DNA of 64,000 nucleotides from Neospora caninum Liverpool (lineage: Eukaryota > Apicomplexa > Conoidasida > Eucoccidiorida > Sarcocystidae), in contig NC_018397.1 in the NCBI RefSeq assembly GCF_000208865.1, positions 3,038,001 through 3,102,000 of the forward strand. Reading direction: 5' to 3'. A model generated the notes under the pieces. The model saw only the letters and a program-made list of their open reading frames with translations. It was not told where the DNA came from and ran no database searches. A program made the position numbers and the translations under genes. How positions within the stretch are numbered: position 1 is the first letter of the stretch; the number at the start of each line of letters is the position of its first letter. This document shows, piece by piece, positions 23,118 to 34,444 of this stretch.

Positions 23118-23699
23118 ATGGCGCCGACCGCAGCAGCAGTGGCAAAGAAGAGGTTGAGGGCCCGCAAGCCCAAGCGGCAGCTGTACAAGTCGCCAGCAGG
23201 GGCGGCGAAAAGAATGGCGAAACTCCGATCGTCAATCACTCCGGGCACCGTTTTGATTCTCCTTTCTGGAGGCCACCGCGGCAAGCGCGTCGTCTTTTTG
23301 AAGCAACTGTCGCCGTCCGGACTGTTACTGGTTACCGGTCCGTTCAAGGTGAACGGCGTGCCGCTGCGCCGGGTCAATCAGCGTTACGTCATTGCCACCA
23401 GCACAAAGGTCGATATCTCCGGAGTTGATGTGTCGAGCATCAAGGACGAGCAGTTCGGCGCCTCCAAGAAGGAGAAGTTCGCGGAGCGCAAGCTGAGGAA
23501 GAAGCAAGATGAGGGAATGTTCGTGCAGCAAAGCGACAACAAGGCCAAGCAGGCTCTCCCCGCGCAATTCAAACAACTTCAAGACTCGGTCGACAAGGCA
23601 CTGCTTGCTTCGCTTAGCAAGGACAAGCTGCTTACTCAGTACTTGAAGACACGCTTTACTCTCCGGGGCTCGATGCGCCCCCACGAGATCAAATTCTAA
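23118..23699 (+). CDS. RPL6: 60S ribosomal protein L6 (eL6)
   Basis: A single open coding exon encodes 193 residues. The protein is a structural component of the cytosolic large ribosomal subunit. After a basic N-terminal tail (KKRLRARKPKRQLYKSPAG) comes the typical L6e core at about residues 43-105: PGTVLILLSGGHRGKRVVFL, the LLVTGPFKVNGVPLRRVNQ strand-turn region and RYVIATSTKVDIS. The C-terminal part is a charged helix (KKEKFAERKLRKKQDEG) ending in RGSMRPHEIKF. The length fits the shorter eL6 forms of unicellular eukaryotes; metazoan forms have a longer N-terminus. The ATG has A at -3 and follows a pyrimidine-rich tract ending in CAG, so a leader intron is possible. TRP-1-like and TRP-2 elements about 400 bases upstream suggest co-regulation with other ribosomal-protein genes. 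Confidence 0.97.
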   Translation: MAPTAAAVAKKRLRARKPKRQLYKSPAGAAKRMAKLRSSITPGTVLILLSGGHRGKRVVFLKQLSPSGLLLVTGPFKVNGVPLRRVNQRYVIATSTKVDISGVDVSSIKDEQFGASKKEKFAERKLRKKQDEGMFVQQSDNKAKQALPAQFKQLQDSVDKALLASLSKDKLLTQYLKTRFTLRGSMRPHEIKF

Positions 23700-26508
23700 T
23701 CGAGACCCGCGAAGGTGTGGTACAGCCTCTTGCGTGGAGCAACTGGAGTTCCTCATAACAGAAGGCGAATGGAGAGCAACTTGGGGGCTAGTGGTTAACC
23801 GCAGGCTTCCCTTTGTGCGCCGGAGAACGAGACCTACGCGCGGGGGTTTCGGTGTTACACGAGCGTCAGGTTGGCAGCCGTTGCAGGGGAGAGAGACTGG
23901 GTCTGAACACAAGATGTAAAGTTTGTCCTTGGCGGGTCCGCTGGGGACGACAGTGAGGACGAGGGCAGGGAGCAGGGCTGTTCCTGCTGGCGCGAAGCGT
24001 CAGCTGGCCAGCCGCGCGATGGGGGGGGGGAGGCATCACAGTCTGACGACTCTGCATGGTTTATTACGTCTTTCGTAACAACCGAAAACTCTGACGTGGA
24101 ACTCATTCTTGGTGACTCTCTCTCAGGTTCCCCTCGTCTCTCTTGTTCTGAGGAAGTGCCTGAGAGATTCCGTTCCAGCCGACACCCCGCTGTGGCGAGG
24201 ACCGCGAGACTGCTCGGTTGGAGTGAGCCAAAACAGATCGTGGGAATTGACTACGCGTGGACAATGCATTTTCAGACAGCTGTAGAACGATACAGAGATG
24301 ATGCAGACGCGGATTCACCTTTTGCTGACATCGAAGCAGCAACCGTATTGTCGCCGGCCGTGCGCACTTCACAGCGCACCGTCGGTCGGTATCTAGATGT
24401 CTGAGCGTCTCTTCACAAGAGTAGCTTCCTCACAAACTGGTTCCCCTTTGAGCGGTACGCGGTACACTTTTAACACTCGAATCGAGTTGCGACTCCCTTC
24501 GCTGAAAAGAACAACCGAGACTACGCTCTTCACACTGGATGTGCTTAAAGGTTATCGGCGAGGCATTGGTGATAGACCTTGGGAAAAAGAGTAGGCAGTT
24601 CCAACGCAGTCGGAAGTTCCATGTGTCTGCATATACGTAGCCGGAAGTGTGCATTGTATGCTCGCTTTCTTGCCGAGGCCATGAATCCATGTCGAGCCTG
24701 TATGCCGACAAGGCGAGTTGACGCTCAGAGAAGAAAAGCGTGAACACGTTAAGCGGAACGTGAACGTGCACTACAATCGGCGAAGAATTCGCCGCGCGGC
24801 ACCGGTTGCTACCAGTATCCACGAATTTAGAAAGTTCTATTTGATGGTGAAAGTATCTTCGTTGATCACACTCTGACGTCCGCCCCGGAAACCCTTTCAG
24901 TTGCTCTCTCCCTCTGTGCAGAAGGAGCACAGATTCCGCACGGCAACGACGGAAGCCTCAGTCGTCCCCAGAAGGCTGCAGAAAAACAAAATACGCGTTC
25001 CTTCTGTACACCTCTAAAAACGTCACCAAACTTCTCATTTGCGTCGCAGTGTGTCCCTGTTCCATTCCGCAGTGAAAGCAAAAACAGGGCGTTACGGGGA
25101 GAAGTCACCTTCCCCGACACCAGCAAAAACCAAAAGCCGCGCGAAACATCTGTGCACACGCACGTGTGACGATTTTTGCCCTATATGTAAATAGATAGAT
25201 ACATTCTCGAATGAACACGAGTAAACGCATCGTCACCCCTTGAGAATAACCACCATTCGGAGAAAGGAAAAAAGATTGTAGCGGATGATACCGCCGGGAG
25301 CAGACAGAAAGAAAATCGCACGTGGCGCAGAAACGAAGGCGCGAGACATTCCCGAAACGGCGAAGAAGATGTGCCAGAAAGAAGCAAGGGCCAACACACG
25401 AATCAAGCATATCAATGGAGATCCGTGTCCCTTTGACTTGCTCTCACGCGTTCATACCAGGAGGGATCGGATTCCAATATCTTCCCTCTTCCTGACGAGA
25501 AGGGAAACACTATCAGCTAGGCATACACACACACACACGCGACAGCGGCGGCAGAAAACGCTGTTGAATATGGAGATAAAAGCATGCAACTGCGGTGTTC
25601 TATCCACAAGTTACATCGCCTCAGCAGCAAGTTCCACAAGAAATTTGATGTTCCGCTGGACCGTGTCCTGCAAACCGGTTCCCGCCGTTCATTTTGTCCA
25701 TTTTTAATTCAATCTCTCTGACTAGCCTCGGATACATGGACTACGTACACCTGTGTCGCTTCGCCACAAGATCCCGACCATCACATGCATGGGAAAAGGG
25801 ACGTTCTAGGAAAGGTGGGCATTGCTTTCGCGCGTGTCTCGTTGACTCCCAAACCTAAACGGTCGGACACACGGGAAACCATCTGCTATCGGAACATGCG
25901 AGAATCGCCCTACACATGCGCAGGTACATCTTTTCCGTTGATCGCTCGAGTGGGCACCTTCAATGCAGGAGGCGTCGACTCCACACACCCCAAAGTCGAA
26001 GAAATCCCAGGCAGTCTGCCCGTCCACATTCACACACGAGCGAGAGTCTCACGGCAAGGTGATCACGTCTCTCTGCTGAAGCCCCACAAACACGTATGTC
26101 TATATGTGCACGGTGTAACGCCTTCGTTTGCAGGTCCGTGCTGCGGGAAGTCTCTATGCATTGCTGCAGCACACTTTCAGAAAAGCGCCGGAGAATTCAG
26201 TCTCTTCTCTGCGCAAGACGGCATCACTGAAAAATCAGTCCCTTCTTCACACACTGGATCTACAGAACCCCGCGTCAAGATCCGTTCCCTCTTGTGCGCG
26301 CCGTCAGCATCCACTCAACAGCGACGCTCGCCTTTGCTTCCTCGCGAGGGAAAACACGACGCCGCGCGTCCCCGCATGCTTTTTCCCCCGCTTGTGCGCG
26401 GCGTCCAAAAAAGTCCCTCCTGGCTGCCGCCTGGCTGTACCTCTACACGACAGACGGGCCGATCCCTCGTCTGCTGACCGGGAAAAAGAATCTTGCCGTA
26501 CACCTTTC
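23700..26508. other. Convergent intergenic region between RPL6 and the J-protein gene
   Basis: This region should hold the 3' UTRs of both convergent genes. It includes a run of ten G residues (24021-24030), a short CA run near 25525 and scattered GTGCAC/CACACG motifs. Open frames up to 230 codons occur (25785-26477, +) but lack domains and have a Ser/Arg/His composition typical of non-coding sequence here. No RNA gene is seen. Confidence 0.45.
24021..24030. repeat. Poly-G run (10)
   Basis: Ten consecutive G residues lie about 320 bases after the RPL6 stop codon, in presumed 3' UTR or intergenic sequence. Confidence 0.9.
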
Positions 26509-29500
26509 CTAGTGATACACAATTGACCGCGAGTGACTGTGGCGAGAGGAAGACGGAAGTTGTACGCGGCGGACTTGACCTGTCCCGTCGTCTTCTTCTT
26601 GTGTCACGGATCGATGGACGGTGCCTGTGTGCGTGCGCGCATATCGCATTGACGCGAAGCAGAGACAAGGCCAAACGGCCGCGTATACCGCCAGAGACAC
26701 TCTCGAAGCACGACGCCGAGCGCAAAGAAGAAAAAACAGGCGCAATCCACTGGGCGATCACAAGGCCAAAAAAAAACAGACGCCGCAGTCTGGTCCACAA
26801 GCGTGATGCGACCACAACCGGCGAAAGGCACGCCGCCATCGCTGCACTCTACCACGAACGCAAAGGCGCCCGCACGCTGGAAACTGAAGACACAATGGGG
26901 GGGCAAGAGGTCGCCCGAAGCGCGGAGGCGAAGCACCAAGTATGAGAGCCTCTCTTTGTTCCCACAGCACACCGAACCTCAGGAAATAAGGCTACGGACA
27001 ACACAGAGCAAACAACACACTTGCTGATCCCTGATCACACAAACTCTATCCAGAGACGCACGCACGACGAACACGCCTATCGACGTGCGCCGAGAGGTGG
27101 ATGCTCAGATGTCGCCAGATTTACAGTAGACCTGCAGAATGAAGTCGTTCTTCCGCTGTAGCGGATTTCTCTGTGCGTTTGCACGGGCAAACTTACCATC
27201 TGGCTGGGTCACAACCTCCTCTGTAACCGTTACCCGCCGCCCGTTCACGATGCGAGTTGAAGTCGACGTCGACCGGCTGATGCCTCCTGGACCAGTTCGC
27301 GAGGAGCTGCTGGACGAGACAAAAGAGCTGCGGCTCATGTGGGAGGGACCGAAGGCAGGGCTTGAAAAGGAGTGCACGAAGCTCCCTGCAGAGAGTCACG
27401 GAAGCGCACACGAAAAGAAGGCCTTTGCAAGCAGACACCTAACAGAAACGACGCACGAGAACACGTCTCCACGAAAAACACATCCAGAGAGGAATGCACC
27501 TCGACGTTCTGCTATCTTCATGCCTCAAGCTCGTTTCTAGCCTCCTCGAGCTTCGCATGTGCATACACACGGCTGCGCCTGAGGCCTTTGCTCCTCGAGG
27601 ACACAGAGCTACCGAGAACGGCATTGCGGGTTTTCCAGCACCAAAACGCAAGACGATTGGAGCATCGCAGGGGTGTAAGAGAACGGGGTACCCCTGACCA
27701 CAACAGCGACAACGGAAGACAGCCACGTCCCCCCCCAAAGTCTGCCGAACACCCCCCTCCCTTCCCTTGCATGCGCCTCACCGCCGAACGGATCCCCTCC
27801 GAAAAAATCTGCGAAGGGGTCTCCACCAAACAAGCTTGCGGAGAGGCTTCCATGCCCACGACGCACTGCAGATCGGCAAAGAGCAGAGAACACAGGGAAG
27901 GCATCGTGAGAAAGAGTATGCCTTTCCCTGGGCATGCACGCACGCCGAAGAAATACGCGACAGAGCTGGAGCTATAGGGGAAGGCCGAACGGACAGCGGC
28001 GAATGCTCGACATGAGCGGTGTCGAAAAACACCGCGAAATCGCGTCATGTCAACAGAAGGGAAATTGACGGAAACGGCAACTGTCGACTCCGTCCTTTAC
28101 GCTTGAAATTCTTGTCCTTGTAAGTGGAAGACAAACCCAGGACAAGACGCGTGGTGACTCAGAGATCTGGCAGTCTGTCGCTTCTGTGCTTCTGAGTCTT
28201 TTCCCTCAACAGATATTCGGTCGGGCAGGACAAGGTGAAAGTCTAGGCTTTCAGTTCGCGATACTTCCTCTGGGAATCCCGGCGACACACACTCGACTTA
28301 CTTGCACCACCGTGCCTGGAGGAATGCCCAGCGCGAGCCAAACCAGAAGGGCCGAGGCCGAAATCTTGGCTGACCGTGTGGAAAAGATCATCACCGAACG
28401 GTCCTCTGCAGACATCGGCAAACAGTTTTTCACCAGCAGAACAACACTCCGTCTCTGTTCAGTCAGCTTGCTTGGTGTACCAGCATCCCCCACTCGACCG
28501 CAGGTGTACGTACACGGGGAGACTATTTTCGGTGTTTGCACGCAAAAAATTCGCGGCCACGCTCTCGCACTCAACCTCTCCTATTGAGCTCGAGTCTCAC
28601 ATGAGGCCCTTTTACAGAGCAGCTTTTCTGGGGACGCAGACGCTTGCATGCACGTGTACGAAAACGTAGGCGTGCACCCACGTGGAACACGGACAATCTA
28701 GAAACGCATTCCGTAAGTACTCGTTTCTCCGCATTTGAAGGGAAATACTACCGAAATGGGTAAACACCACACACCCGAAAATTCCAAGACATTTTACACG
28801 AAGAAGATGACACAGACGGCAGTGCACACGTTTCCGTGTACGTACATGTGCGCCTCCCACGTAAACATATATACACATAGTGCGAATTCATCCGCGTAAT
28901 CCTACGAATACGTGGATAGACATCTGTGTGAGGCAAACACACTTACCCCGGGCCGAATGCCATCTCGAAAATACGCTGGGCATCGGCGAAATGGAAATTG
29001 CGGTGGAAGCGTTCGAATTCTGCGGCGGCCGCAGCGGCCTCCGCCTCTGCTTGCGCCGCCGAGTATCTGCTGCTCGTTCGTCTCGCGCGAGAACGGTGCA
29101 CGCCGAAGTCGTCCGAAACTGCGCGGAGGGCGGAGCCGCAGACAGCGCGACACATGAATGTGCAAAAGCCCAGGCACAGTGAAGAGTGCACTAGACGCTG
29201 GGTTCGGAACTGACAAGACAGAAACAATAGCGCTGTCCGCGACGGAAAAAGGAGAGAAACAGAAAGTCTGAGAAACCGCCCTCGACAGAGGCATCCATCC
29301 GGGCGGGAACACACAAAGTGTAGCAAAGTCTCAGCGACGTCCACCAGCGCTTACGGTCGTATCTCCGGCGCTTCTCGGGATCAGACAGGACCTCGTAGGC
29401 TTCGGAAATCTCTTTGAAACGCGCCGTCGCTTCATCCTTTTTGTCTATGTTCTTATCTGCACGGTAGCGGACGCAAACAATAGGCACCACCGGTGTCAGC

Positions 29501-30118
29501 TATAAACCGTGATGAACGTGACGCCGCGAGCATCTCTCCCCCTATCTGGTGTATATACACGTCCGACCAGAACAAATAGGAGGCGCTCTCTTCCGACAGG
29601 AGAAGCTGGAAGCGTGGGTCCATCCACATATGTCAGGTTCCTCCATTTCCGTGTTTTTCCCCGCGGAAAGATCCAACCCCTTCGAACAGCCGGCTCCTTT
29701 TCGATGCAGGAGGCAGCCAAAGTCTAAGGGGAACATTTTCCCAGTTTCCCCCTTCTCGTGGCAACAGGGATCCAAAGCCACGCCAGATCGCTGCCATTCC
29801 TTTTCTTCCAAGATTCCATTTGTCCGGCGTCAGTTGTAGAATCCATCTGGCTCTGACGCCAGCACCAGCATCGAACCATTGGTAAGTCCACGCCAAATTC
29901 GGAGGAAACACGGGCTTCCATTGACGAACTTTACGAGGAAACCCGTTTCCTTTAGCTTATGAATCGAGCGAAATGGCCGGCACAGAAAGCCACAACATAC
30001 CTGGGTGCCATCTGATTGCCAGCTTCCTGTAGCTTTTCTTGATTTCGTCTGCCGTCGCGGTCTTCGCGACACCCAAGACCTCGTAGTAGCAACGAGGGGG
30101 TGTGTAATGCGAGCTCAT
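26509..30118 (-). CDS. DNAJB6-type J-domain co-chaperone (Hsp40), 7 exons
   Basis: The exons, in transcript order, are 30001-30118, 29355-29456, 28947-29118, 28302-28405, 27782-27865, 27197-27385 and 26509-26624. Phases are consistent throughout and give 294 residues. The J domain is at residues about 9-75: [31 protein letters not shown] (HPD at 38-40, with the D codon split by intron 1), then [21 protein letters not shown] Gly/Phe-rich linker follows ([29 protein letters not shown]). The C-terminus has the DNAJB6-like [19 protein letters not shown] block and an acidic-to-basic tail. There is no CXXCXGXG zinc domain, so it is class B/C. The role is to stimulate the Hsp70 ATPase and deliver clients, in cytosol or nucleus since no signal peptide is present. 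The last exon is chosen because its junction is in phase and has a normal intron length; reading through exon 6 would instead stop at 27105. Confidence 0.85.
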
Positions 30119-31689
30119 TGTGGCTAGAACTGTGCGATCTTCGTCCAGAAGCTCAAAACGTTAAAAAACAAGGTTTCCGGGTTGACAGCCTGGAGGAAAA
30201 AGCTGAGGCGCGCAAGAGGCAAACAGCAAGGCGGGTACCGAGCAAAATAACGGCGGCCGAGCGCCGCAAACTTCAAAAGGCGCCGCGATGATGAGTAGCA
30301 GAAAGGCCGGAACCCAAAAAACTTTTTAGCGACGACGACGGGAGAAAGACAAAGCCGGGCAGCCAGCGAATTTGGAACGCCAGAAGGGGAGAGAGTCACA
30401 GGACAGTGACAACCAAAACCCACATGCAACAAAGAACGCGAGGGCTTCCGGCGGGAAAAAGGACTTGCTACCCGAATTTGCTCCTCCTCGACGGGCAAAC
30501 AGCATTTTCGCGTGACGAACGCTGACTTGCTCTCTAACTGCTTGAGAAAAGAACCGAGAGAAGAAGAGCCGCGTCCCATCATCTACGGGAAATCACTCGC
30601 AAAGACGCTGCGTGCGCGCTGTCGCTGCGTCCGTTTCATCGTCCTCGACGTTCCTTTTTATCTGTACTTTTTTCATCAAAATATGGTATGCGTCAAGCGT
30701 TGTTTCCATAGGGAACGTACCGACGTTTTTTGTCTGCCAACAAGAACTGAGTTGCTGTAGAGAGCACTCGGCCCTCTGGTTGACATTTCCATCTCGATAC
30801 AGGCCAGTGGTTCACGATGTACATGCCGCCAACGTTTTTTATCACGTGTCTGTGCCAAGTTTGAGTTCGTTCTAGACTGGATATAGAGCGAAGTCTCCGT
30901 GCTCTTTCGAAGGGTTATGGGGTGGAGGAATAAAGCTCAGGAGCTTTTTCGGAACGTCGAAAATCTCATCGACTCTGAGGAGGTGCTTGTCAGCTCAAAA
31001 ACGTACGGGAAACACGAGAACCAGCCTGATTTGGATTATGGTAAAACAAATGGATTCAGGAGACAAGGATGCGCAAGGGGCCAGCAGTAGGACATGGATA
31101 GTGCCTGCTGTTTATAGTGTCAACACGTTCCACAGTAAACACCTGCTGTAGGTTGTTGTGTGATTGAAAAGTATCCGACGACTGTTTTATATTCAACTTG
31201 AGAAAAAAACAGTGGTGCTCCGCGGATATACGGCCCTCAGTGGACATGTCCACTTTTCTTACCTTAAGGGCCGCGTGAAGTTCAGCGTCTGCACTAACGA
31301 CTTGAACGGCAAAAATTGTGAGATATACGAACGGTTTGCGAAGGAAAAAGATAACCATACTAGCACAAGTGTCCGTAGGTGTGCGAGCGTTTTGATGCAC
31401 CAATGTATTTGAACCAGCGTGGCAGGCGTAGTATCAGGAAAGCATTAGCGTTTCAAGTTCCCTGAAGGATTGAAACGCAAAACGTAGTCGGTTTTCAGGA
31501 CCAAGCACCGCCGTACAGGACAATGCCACGGACCACCGGTGAACTTTTACTTGTGTGATTCCATAGTAGGTTGAGTTGCAATCATCATAACGACGAGGTA
31601 ACGCTTGAGCCCAGCCACACCAGCTCGCCGCCTCAAGCGCCTTCGCTTTCCTCTCCTCGGTGGCAAGGAAACCCACTGGAGGAAGGACC

Positions 31690-32530
31690 ATGCAGTTAGG
31701 AACACAACGCTACGGCACACTAGATACGGTGGAATTTGAGGAGCTGCTTTGTTGGACGGCTCGTCTTCGCCAGTGTGAGACTGGACCCGCCGATGAACAC
31801 GATCACACGTCCTTCAAACTTTTGTTGTTGCTGAAATCCTGGGTGCAAAATCCACTGCCGCAAAACGGATATGGTCACTATAGAACGAATTTGACGCAAA
31901 ACGCATCCTTTCAGAAAGCTCTTGAAATTATTCGCACTCGTTTCCTCGCAGCCCAAAAAGTAGGATTTCCTCGGTTTGCTGCTGGATTGGGTCTTCTACG
32001 CGTGTCCCGGTCAGCCGGAACTTATTAAACTTCTTGCTGTTAACCTCCGTATTTCCTTCTCAAGTCCAACATAGCCATGCTCCTTCAATGTTGCGCCTGC
32101 GACGAACTTGCTCAATCGCTGAGCGATCCGGAGACCAGCATGACAGAGAATTTTACCTTCATTTACTTTTTCTAAATCATATTTTAACTATCTCGTTGCT
32201 ATCCCTGAAAATCCTACGAAGGCCGACGTCAGTTTGCTCTTTTTTTCACAGAAGATTCGTGGAGCTGAAGTGGGAACCCCGTCGACTCGGCGCAGCTGGC
32301 ACCCATCGGCTCTGGTGCCATGCCAGTCTCCTCATAACAGAATTTTTTTAGTACGGAACGTATGCAGTAAACACATAACGAAACACTGCATCCCCAAATA
32401 CGCTCATCATTGGACAGCACTAAGGCACCCCAAACTCCAGGCTCACTATTACTGGAGCGAGACTTTCAACGTTGGAACACTGTGTCCTGAACAGGACGTG
32501 AAAACAGCAATAAACCTGCTTAACCGTTAG
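31690..32530 (+). CDS. Candidate spliced gene, 182 residues
   Basis: The model has an ATG at 31690, exon 1 to 31959 (donor GTAGGA) and exon 2 32252-32530 (acceptor after a long T tract, TTTTTTTCACAG), phase 0. Exon 1 reads as a helical segment (LLLLLKSWVQNPLPQNG, FQKALEIIRTRFLAAQK). Exon 2 is His/Tyr/Arg-rich and ends with CPEQDVKTAINLLNR. No family is recognised. Exon 1 is longer and less biased than chance frames nearby, but there is no independent support. It may be a fast-evolving gene or coincidence. Confidence 0.25.
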
Positions 32531-34181
32531 ATGCCACAGCTGTACCATCTGGCATTTTGGTGCGTAGCCGTTGTTACTGCCAGGCGATGATATGTACGCG
32601 TACTCACCCGCATGTGCTCCTCAAGGACTCGTTAACGTCGCGCGCTACTGCGTTGTCACCGTTGGTAGAAACAACAGTAGAAAATTCAATGGTGGGATGT
32701 CGCCTTGAGACGGGGAAGAAGACGATCAAAATCCTCTTCTGCGGCTGTTTCCGCGCTCCCTAAACGGTGACGCGTCCGCACATTCGGTGTGCTGGTACGG
32801 TTCCGTGTCCAAAACATGGCCTTCCCGGCACCCTCCGCAGAGAGGATCGCCCGAGGCTATCTCTAGAATGTAGCTAAGAGCAGAATGCCTTTTCTCGGCA
32901 GGGATTTGGGTGCTATTATGCCAGGCGGTGAAAACTAGCAGGCAGGCGACCTACGAATTCGGCGGCCTCTCTGCTCAACTTCCGTGCTTCCCCACTTCAA
33001 CAAAGTTGAACCATCTTGAACTGCGAAGAACTTGAAAGTGCCGGCGTGTCAAGGCGAGTAAGGAAACGGCGAAAGGAGGTGAGGGATTCTCACCTGGTGA
33101 GTGACAGGGGAAGGCTCGGGGTTTGCCGTAGATTTACAGCGGCAGGATTCCACTAAGTTGCCGGCAAGCCATCTTTTCCGTGGATATGGACAAAGGAGCA
33201 GCGGAAGCCTGCGTCTATGGGCGACGAAATTTCTCTAACGCGTTTCTTCTTCTCTGTGCTACGTGCCAGTCCTCCCAGAGCGTTAGAGCACATCTTCTGG
33301 GGGAAGTCGGCGCGTGGCCTTTTTGTGACGGTAGTTCTCGCAGAGTGCGCTGTGACGTTACAAACGAAACCAAGTGTACCATCCGCCCCCCCGGCGACAT
33401 GGTCACGCGAGGCAAAATGAGGGTCGCCAGAGATTCTTAGCACTTTTTCTTTTCTCATCCTTGTGAAAGGGAAACACCATCTGTGTGTGTTTAGTCAAAT
33501 TTCGTCGGGACGCTCAGGGGAACACTTCGTTCCTTCCAGGCCTCTCTTGTCTCCTCCTCCCGGGGTTCGAAAACCCGGTGTCCTGGTGGTGGTTTCTTCG
33601 CTGCGGACCGCTTTTTCTCCTTTTTGCGGCGCATGTTGCTGCTGCGGCTCATCTGCTTCTCGGGTCTTTCGCTCACGTCTTTGTCCTCTTTCGCCGTTTT
33701 CTTCTTTTTTCCTCCGTCTTCCTCTGAGCCTTCTTCGTGTTCCGCCTGCGGCAGAGTCTGTGTGCCCCAAAATTTGGCAAACGCCTGCGCCCGGTCAGCC
33801 CTTGCACATCAACTGCTGCAGCTGTTCTTTGGCGTCCTCTCGAAAAAAGGGAGCACAGCCACTGCGCTTTTCTTGGTGTACGGCACCAGCAGTCTCTCAT
33901 CTTCTCGTGTTTGTCTTTTCCCAGTTCTTCTTGCTGGTGGCTGCAGGAAGACAGAGACTTCACTCGCCCGTCCACTGCGCAGGCGACGTCTGTCGCTGTT
34001 CAGGAACCCGCTGGGAGGCACTGCTCAGCTGGTCCTCTTTGCCCAACGCTTTGACGGCTGAACCGAAAAATTCGAACTGAGGTAGAGTGACTGAACGGGA
34101 AAAGGATTCAGCGGGTGCGCTTGCTTCCCGTCGAGGCGCCGCGCCTTCTCTTTGAAAAAGGCACCGCAGTCGGTAACTCGT

Positions 34182-34189
34182 TGCATGCG
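34182..34189 (+). promoter_or_regulatory. TGCATGCG octamer upstream of RPN1
   Basis: This sequence matches the TRP-2/ApiAP2-type GCATGC core and lies 256 bases before the RPN1 ATG. No TRP-1-like partner is next to it. The 6-mer core is expected many times by chance in 64 kb, so function is uncertain. Confidence 0.3.
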
Positions 34190-34444
34190 GGCCTTCACAC
34201 ACACTGCGATCTACTGACATTTTGCTGGCCGTTTTTCTGGGCCAGCAGGGAGGACACACAATCTCACAGATGATCAACGGTACTGGAAGGTCTTCTGCCC
34301 TCCAGAGCAAAGACAGTCTTTTGCCAGTCCTCATCTTTCGCTCTCGGGGTTCCTTGCGTGTGCGCGCGCGCGACAGTCGTTGCGTTTTGACCCGACGCGC
34401 AGCGTCTGTACACTCGAGTCCAGTTTTCTGCTTTTCCTCTCACC

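Larger units (their letters stand above)
30119..34444. other. Divergent intergenic region between the J-protein and RPN1 genes
   Basis: The two protein-quality-control genes point away from each other across this region, so it holds both promoters and leaders. Bases about 33450-34444 are pyrimidine-rich and read as the RPN1 leader. A TGCATGCG octamer is at 34182. A weak two-exon candidate lies at 31690-32530. The stretch 31100-32250 is visibly more AT-rich than the flanks. No RNA gene is recognised. Confidence 0.45.

Noticed and set aside
25785..26477. Plus-strand open frame of 230 codons
   Set aside because: Ser/Arg/His-rich without domain or splice support, in the convergent 3' region of two genes; open frames of this size arise by chance at this base composition.
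27121..27131. 11-base terminal exon for the J-protein gene
   Set aside because: It would need a 65-base intron and a three-residue tail; the exon at 26509-26624 gives a normal-sized intron and a longer in-phase tail.
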